Assembly: GCA_004295045.1 (NCBI GenBank)
Contig: SHND01000029.1
Span: 1 to 64,000, forward strand
Direction of reading: 5' to 3'
Source of the DNA: Chloroflexota bacterium
GTDB taxonomy: Bacteria > Chloroflexota > Anaerolineae > UBA4142 > SHND01
Length of the DNA: 64,000 nucleotides
Made by a program: the position numbers and the translations under genes. Positions within the stretch are counted from its first letter, which is position 1. Each line of letters opens with the position of its first letter. Under the pieces are notes generated by a model, which had not been told where the DNA came from, ran no database searches, and was given only the letters and a program-made list of their open reading frames with translations. This document shows, piece after piece, positions 60,710-64,000 of this stretch.

Positions 60710-60730
60710 AATCTCAAAACCTATACGAGA

Positions 60731-60759
60731 ATTCTATAGAATTTTCGCTATTTTGTCAA
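60731..60759 (-). promoter_or_regulatory. Promoter of the MerR-type gene
   Basis: Minus strand TTGACA (60759-60754), 17-base spacer, TAGAAT (60736-60731). A consensus -35 with the palindrome ATTCTATAGAAT (60731-60742) across the -10. Confidence 0.82.
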
Positions 60760-60801
60760 CTTGAAACTATACATAATGACAAATACAAACATCTGTGCTA
60801 T

Positions 60802-60829
60802 TGACGAGCGCATTATCTGGTGTAAAATA
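60802..60829 (+). promoter_or_regulatory. Promoter of the vapBC-recombinase operon
   Basis: TTGACG (60802-60807), 16-base spacer, TAAAAT (60824-60829). It faces away from the MerR promoter 42 bases off. Confidence 0.7.
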
Positions 60830-60851
60830 ATGATGTTTTGATTAGAGCTTT

Positions 60852-61169
60852 ATGAGTATGCCTTCACTCGAACGGATTAACGTCAATTTTCCAAGACCGG
60901 TCTTGGACGACTTGCGGCGCCTCGTTCCCGCGAAACGGCGAAGCGAAGTTATCGCGCGCGCGACCGCCCGCGAACTACGGCGGCTAAAAGTGGCTTCATT
61001 GTTTGAAAACTTGGCGCGAAATCCGGCGTGGCAGGCAGAGCAATATCCTCACCTTTCGGACGGCATGGCAATCGACAACTTTGTAGCCCAATTGCGCGCG
61101 TCTGGCACGTACACGAGCGCATCCATTGCAGCTACTGCCCCCACAAGGCGAAAGGCGCGGCGTGAGTGA
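60852..61169 (+). CDS. VapB-like antitoxin
   Basis: A 105-residue basic protein. The N-terminus ('ERINVNFPRPVLDDLRRLVPAKRRSEVIARATARELRRLK') resembles a ribbon-helix-helix DNA-binding unit, and the C-terminal half is less ordered, the usual antitoxin plan. Its stop overlaps the toxin GTG by eight bases. It should neutralise the PIN-domain toxin and repress the operon. Confidence 0.72.
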   Translation: MSMPSLERINVNFPRPVLDDLRRLVPAKRRSEVIARATARELRRLKVASLFENLARNPAWQAEQYPHLSDGMAIDNFVAQLRASGTYTSASIAATAPTRRKARRE

Positions 61170-61566
61170 TTATTTACTCGACACCGATGTACTCATTCGC
61201 TGTCTGCGCGGCGTCGCGGAAACGTTGACCTTTGCGCAGCAGCTGACGGAGCAAGGCGACCTGCATACCTCCGTCTGGTCGCACTTGGAGATTTGGCTGG
61301 TAACACAGCCCAACGATCAAAAACAAACGCAAGATTTTTTGACGCCCTTTATCGCGCATCCGGTGAATGAAGAAATTGCGCGGCGCGCAGCGGAACTACT
61401 TAGACTGCGCGGAGAAACGGAAGCGCCGCTCACCTACGCGGAAGCCGTCATCGCGGCAACCGCACTGCATCATGGTTTGACGCTCGTCACATACAACACC
61501 AAAAATCTGGAATCGCTCATGCCATTGCGCTTGATCAATTCGAATCTTTCGCGAGGTGCACCATGA
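61162..61566 (+). CDS. VapC-like PIN-domain toxin
   Basis: A 134-residue PIN-domain protein. Acidic residues are visible at Asp7 and Asp9 ('YLLDTDVLI'), Glu43 ('SHLEIW') and Glu in 'TYAEAVIAATALHHGLTLVTYNTKN', where most VapC have Asp; the usual last Asp is Asn ('NTKN'). VapC proteins cut RNA, often initiator tRNA or 23S rRNA. GTG 61162 overlaps the antitoxin; its stop overlaps the next gene as ATGA. Confidence 0.82.
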   Translation: MSDYLLDTDVLIRCLRGVAETLTFAQQLTEQGDLHTSVWSHLEIWLVTQPNDQKQTQDFLTPFIAHPVNEEIARRAAELLRLRGETEAPLTYAEAVIAATALHHGLTLVTYNTKNLESLMPLRLINSNLSRGAP

Positions 61567-62519
61567 CTCCTGTTCAACTTAACCTTTTTCGCCCGACGAA
61601 ACCTCACAACGACGAACTCTTGCCCATCGCGTTTGTGCCCAATATGCTGGACATGACCTCTTCTGTCAGCGCCGCGATCGGTGCTTTTCACGAACACATG
61701 CGCGTTCAAGGATTCTCGGAAAATACGATAAAGGCATTCGGCGGCGATCTCAACATTTTCCGAAAATACATTGGTTCCAACAAACCCGTCGCTGAAGTGA
61801 CAACTCAAGATATTCAATCCTTCATGCACTATTTGCGTTATCAGCGTGGTGTACCCTGCAGTATGAAATCTTATCAGCGGCGCCTCACCTCCATCAAAGT
61901 TTTTTTCAACTATCTCTATGAGCAAGGCGTCGTCGAAAGTGACCCGGCAGCGGCAGTCGCGCATCAACCGGTAATTGTCCCGCTGCCCGAAATTTTGAAC
62001 ACGGCGCAAGTGGAACGCTTGCTAAAAACGACGCGCGAAGTAATGTCTGCGCCCAAGCCCGACGCGCGGCCCCACTTACTTGTAACTTTATTACTTACCA
62101 CCGGAATGAAAAAGAGTGAGGCGATGGCGATTCGTCTCGGCGATATTGATCTGGCGCATCCTGATCAACCGTTTGTCATGATTCGATATGACGACCCACG
62201 CCGTTGGCACAAAGAACGCAAACTGCGCCTGCCGTTAGACTTTCCTGCTACGTACAAGCAATACGCCGAGCAATATCAACCGCGCGAGCGCATCTTTGAA
62301 TGTACGCCGCGCAATCTGGAATATGTCTTGTCGGATCTCGCACAGCTCGCGGGCTTGGTTGGCAAGGTCTCTTTTGAAGTATTGCGATGGACGAGCGCCG
62401 TGCGCGATTCCGCTTCGGGCATGCGCGATGAAACGCTCCGCCAAAAACTAGGACTCTCAACAATCACTTGGCAAGACGCTGGCGGAAAAATCAAACGCCT
62501 CGCCGCACGCCCGCTTTGA
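61563..62519 (+). CDS. Tyrosine-recombinase-fold protein lacking catalytic residues
   Basis: A 318-residue protein with an N-terminal SAM-like core-binding domain (about residues 35-120, 'FHEHMRVQGFSENTIKAFGGDLNIFRKYI') and an integrase-like domain (about 145-312). In the first box ('TTGMKKSEAMAI') the catalytic Arg is Lys183; the second box 'E-V-L-R-W-T' keeps Arg275 but lacks the His; 'LGLST' lacks the second His; and no Tyr occurs where the nucleophile should be (about residue 308, 'WQDAGGK'). It is thus probably inactive as a recombinase but may still bind DNA. Its ATG overlaps the vapC stop by four bases. Confidence 0.8.
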   Translation: MTPVQLNLFRPTKPHNDELLPIAFVPNMLDMTSSVSAAIGAFHEHMRVQGFSENTIKAFGGDLNIFRKYIGSNKPVAEVTTQDIQSFMHYLRYQRGVPCSMKSYQRRLTSIKVFFNYLYEQGVVESDPAAAVAHQPVIVPLPEILNTAQVERLLKTTREVMSAPKPDARPHLLVTLLLTTGMKKSEAMAIRLGDIDLAHPDQPFVMIRYDDPRRWHKERKLRLPLDFPATYKQYAEQYQPRERIFECTPRNLEYVLSDLAQLAGLVGKVSFEVLRWTSAVRDSASGMRDETLRQKLGLSTITWQDAGGKIKRLAARPL

Positions 62520-62588
62520 TCAAGTGCGCACAGCGTTCTAATTTCGCGCACGATTCCAATGGTCCGTACGTGATTCTTAGGATATCCA

Positions 62589-64000
62589 GTGAATCCTACT
62601 TTGCTAAAACGTCTTGTCGTTGCTAATCTCGCCGTGTACGGCGTCGTCGGAGCGTTGATTGCTTACGCGTATTTTTTCCCTGCCGAATCAGCCACGCTCG
62701 CTTCGAACAATGCCGGGTTTTCAAACGACGCGCCCTTTATTTCAATCATGCTGCCGACGCCCACCGCATTCACGCATCCGGTCATCCCCGCCGCGTCGGA
62801 GCCGATCAAAACGGTCGTGCCGCGTGAAACTCCTCTCTCCGTAACACCCGCTGCGCAAGTCGCCGTCGCCCCACTTTCAAAAGCGGAGCCCGTACGTGAT
62901 GGCGAGCTCGTGCCGCCATCCAACATCAACATTGTTTTGCTCGGCACCGATCAACGTCCCGGACAAATCAATTGGCGCACCGACACGATCATCTTGCTCA
63001 CCATCAATCAAACGGAAAAAACGGTGGGCATGTTGACCATCCCGCGCGATCTGTATGTCAATATTCCGAGCGTTGGCAAACAGCGCATCAACACCGCCGA
63101 CTTTTATGGCGAGTATTATCATTATCCGGGCGGCGGTCCGAACCTGATCAAGACTACGATTGAACAAAATCTCGGCATCCGCGTTCACTATTTCGTGCGC
63201 GGCGGCTTTGACGCCTTTCGCAAAGCGATTGACATTCTCGGCGGGATTGACGTGGATGTGGATTGTCCGCTGTACGAACAAGATTTTTACGACGACTATG
63301 GACACGCCACGTTGAATTTTCAACCGGGGATGCAAAGCATGGATGGTGTGACGGCACTGCGTTACGCGCGTTCGCGTTACACGACCAACGATTACGATCG
63401 CGGGCGGCGGCAGCGCAAAGTTATTCTTGCAATGTGGGACAAAGCCACCTCGCTGAACCTGCTTCCCAAATGGCCCGAGCTCTATCAAGAAATGAGTGAT
63501 TCGGTGCAAACCGATCTGAGTCCAACAGATATGGCAACCCTCGCGTACATTGGGACGCAATTGAAAATGGACCGGATCAAGTCGCGCGCGATTGATAACC
63601 GCAGCACGATTTCGTACATCACGCCCGAAGGCGCGATGGTCCTTTTACCGAACGCGGAAAAAATTCATTCACTGCTCGTTGAATTTTTCACGCCGTTTGG
63701 CGACGACGTTGCCGGTGTGGATTCCGAACAGGCGACGGTTGAATTAACAAGCGGAAATCTGCAAGCCGCGCAAATCGCTCAAACCGCGCTCAAGCGACAA
63801 GGCGTGAACGCAACACTGTCCGGCAATTCCATTCCACTTGCGACAAAGAGTACGATTACTGTTTACAAAAATAAACCTATCACCGCGCAGCGTCTCGCCG
63901 CGCTCTTGCGCCTCGATCCCACGAGCAGCATTGTGTACGCCGGCAATCCGGCTGCGCCCGCAGACATTGTGGTCAATCTCGGACGCGATTACAATTCGTG
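62589..64000 (+). CDS. LytR-CpsA-Psr (LCP) family protein, partial at the window edge
   Basis: The reading runs from GTG 62589 (AGGA six bases before) to the window end with no stop, over 470 residues. One N-terminal helix (about 7-28) and a Pro/Thr-rich linker precede the LCP domain (about 118-330): 'LLGTDQRPGQINWRTDTIILL', 'TIPRDLYVNIP', 'LGGIDVDVDCPLYE', 'NDYDRGRRQRKVI', with the Arg and Asp residues that bind pyrophosphate. A LytR_C-type domain follows (about 375-470). LCP enzymes attach glycopolymers to peptidoglycan from lipid carriers. This fits a monoderm envelope. Confidence 0.92.
   Translation, partial: MNPTLLKRLVVANLAVYGVVGALIAYAYFFPAESATLASNNAGFSNDAPFISIMLPTPTAFTHPVIPAASEPIKTVVPRETPLSVTPAAQVAVAPLSKAEPVRDGELVPPSNINIVLLGTDQRPGQINWRTDTIILLTINQTEKTVGMLTIPRDLYVNIPSVGKQRINTADFYGEYYHYPGGGPNLIKTTIEQNLGIRVHYFVRGGFDAFRKAIDILGGIDVDVDCPLYEQDFYDDYGHATLNFQPGMQSMDGVTALRYARSRYTTNDYDRGRRQRKVILAMWDKATSLNLLPKWPELYQEMSDSVQTDLSPTDMATLAYIGTQLKMDRIKSRAIDNRSTISYITPEGAMVLLPNAEKIHSLLVEFFTPFGDDVAGVDSEQATVELTSGNLQAAQIAQTALKRQGVNATLSGNSIPLATKSTITVYKNKPITAQRLAALLRLDPTSSIVYAGNPAAPADIVVNLGRDYNS

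Noticed and set aside
61563..62519. Active integrase of a mobile element
   Set aside because: Catalytic Arg, both His and Tyr are missing, and no att-like repeats or other phage or element genes flank it.
1..64000. tRNA, rRNA or replication-origin features
   Set aside because: No cloverleaf-like sequence, rRNA segment or DnaA-box cluster was noticed in any gap; a covariance search was not possible here.

Overview
The window looks like a chromosomal segment of a Gram-positive-type (monoderm) member of the Chloroflexota, probably an Anaerolineae-like lineage. This is an inference from gene content: the CdaA/CdaR pair, an Asp23/AmaP-like protein, a Tad pilus locus without secretin, Thr/Pro-rich surface proteins, long-form HPF, and seven-base tandem repeats between genes. 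No rRNA or tRNA gene was found. I recognise 62 protein genes; the last runs off the right edge.

Layout. 1-305: repeat-rich intergenic DNA. 306-8144 (minus): AmaP-like protein, YfhO-type membrane protein, CdaR, CdaA diadenylate cyclase and a TPR protein. 8312-9828 (minus): phosphoesterase and a membrane protein. 9945-18761 (plus): plsX-fabF, a NERD-like protein, a barrel/LysM protein, a DUF2723 glycosyltransferase-like protein, and an anchored protein sharing a C-terminal domain with the LysM protein. 18806-27071 (minus): geranylgeranyl-reductase-like enzyme, EamA transporter, ABC-2 exporter, PPOX protein, QueA-like enzyme, SDR and M19 dipeptidase. 27183-34008: SufR-like regulator, YncE-like lipoprotein, LMW phosphatase, CHASE2-adenylate cyclase, endonuclease V.

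34245-39351 (plus) holds inositol-1-phosphate synthase, a PatA/LpxL-like acyltransferase, a PimA-like mannosyltransferase, a FAD oxidoreductase and a CDP-alcohol phosphatidyltransferase. Together these could make phosphatidylinositol and acylated mannosides, as in the mycobacterial pgsA1-patA-pimA cluster. Then come etfBA, hpf, comF and DUF192 (minus). The Tad locus is split around 48.7-49.06 kb: cpaB-tadZ-tadA-tadB-tadC leftward, and TadE/TadF/TadG-vWA plus a beta-helix protein rightward.

54254-56876 (minus) is a kinase-regulator-kinase cluster in which the first kinase has lost its phosphoacceptor His. 56999-59117 (plus) carries rplI, a zinc-ribbon protein, a thioredoxin-CstR-like pair behind a palindromic operator, and a CoA-binding protein. 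59163-60709 (minus) is a MerR-type regulator with two membrane proteins. Divergent from it is vapBC coupled to a tyrosine-recombinase-fold protein lacking the catalytic residues. The window ends in an LCP-family gene.

The most interesting candidates are the vapBC/dead-recombinase operon, the pseudo-kinase two-component cluster, the inositol-lipid locus, the autoregulated thioredoxin/CstR module, and a set of roughly 45-bp palindromes, one of which is translated.
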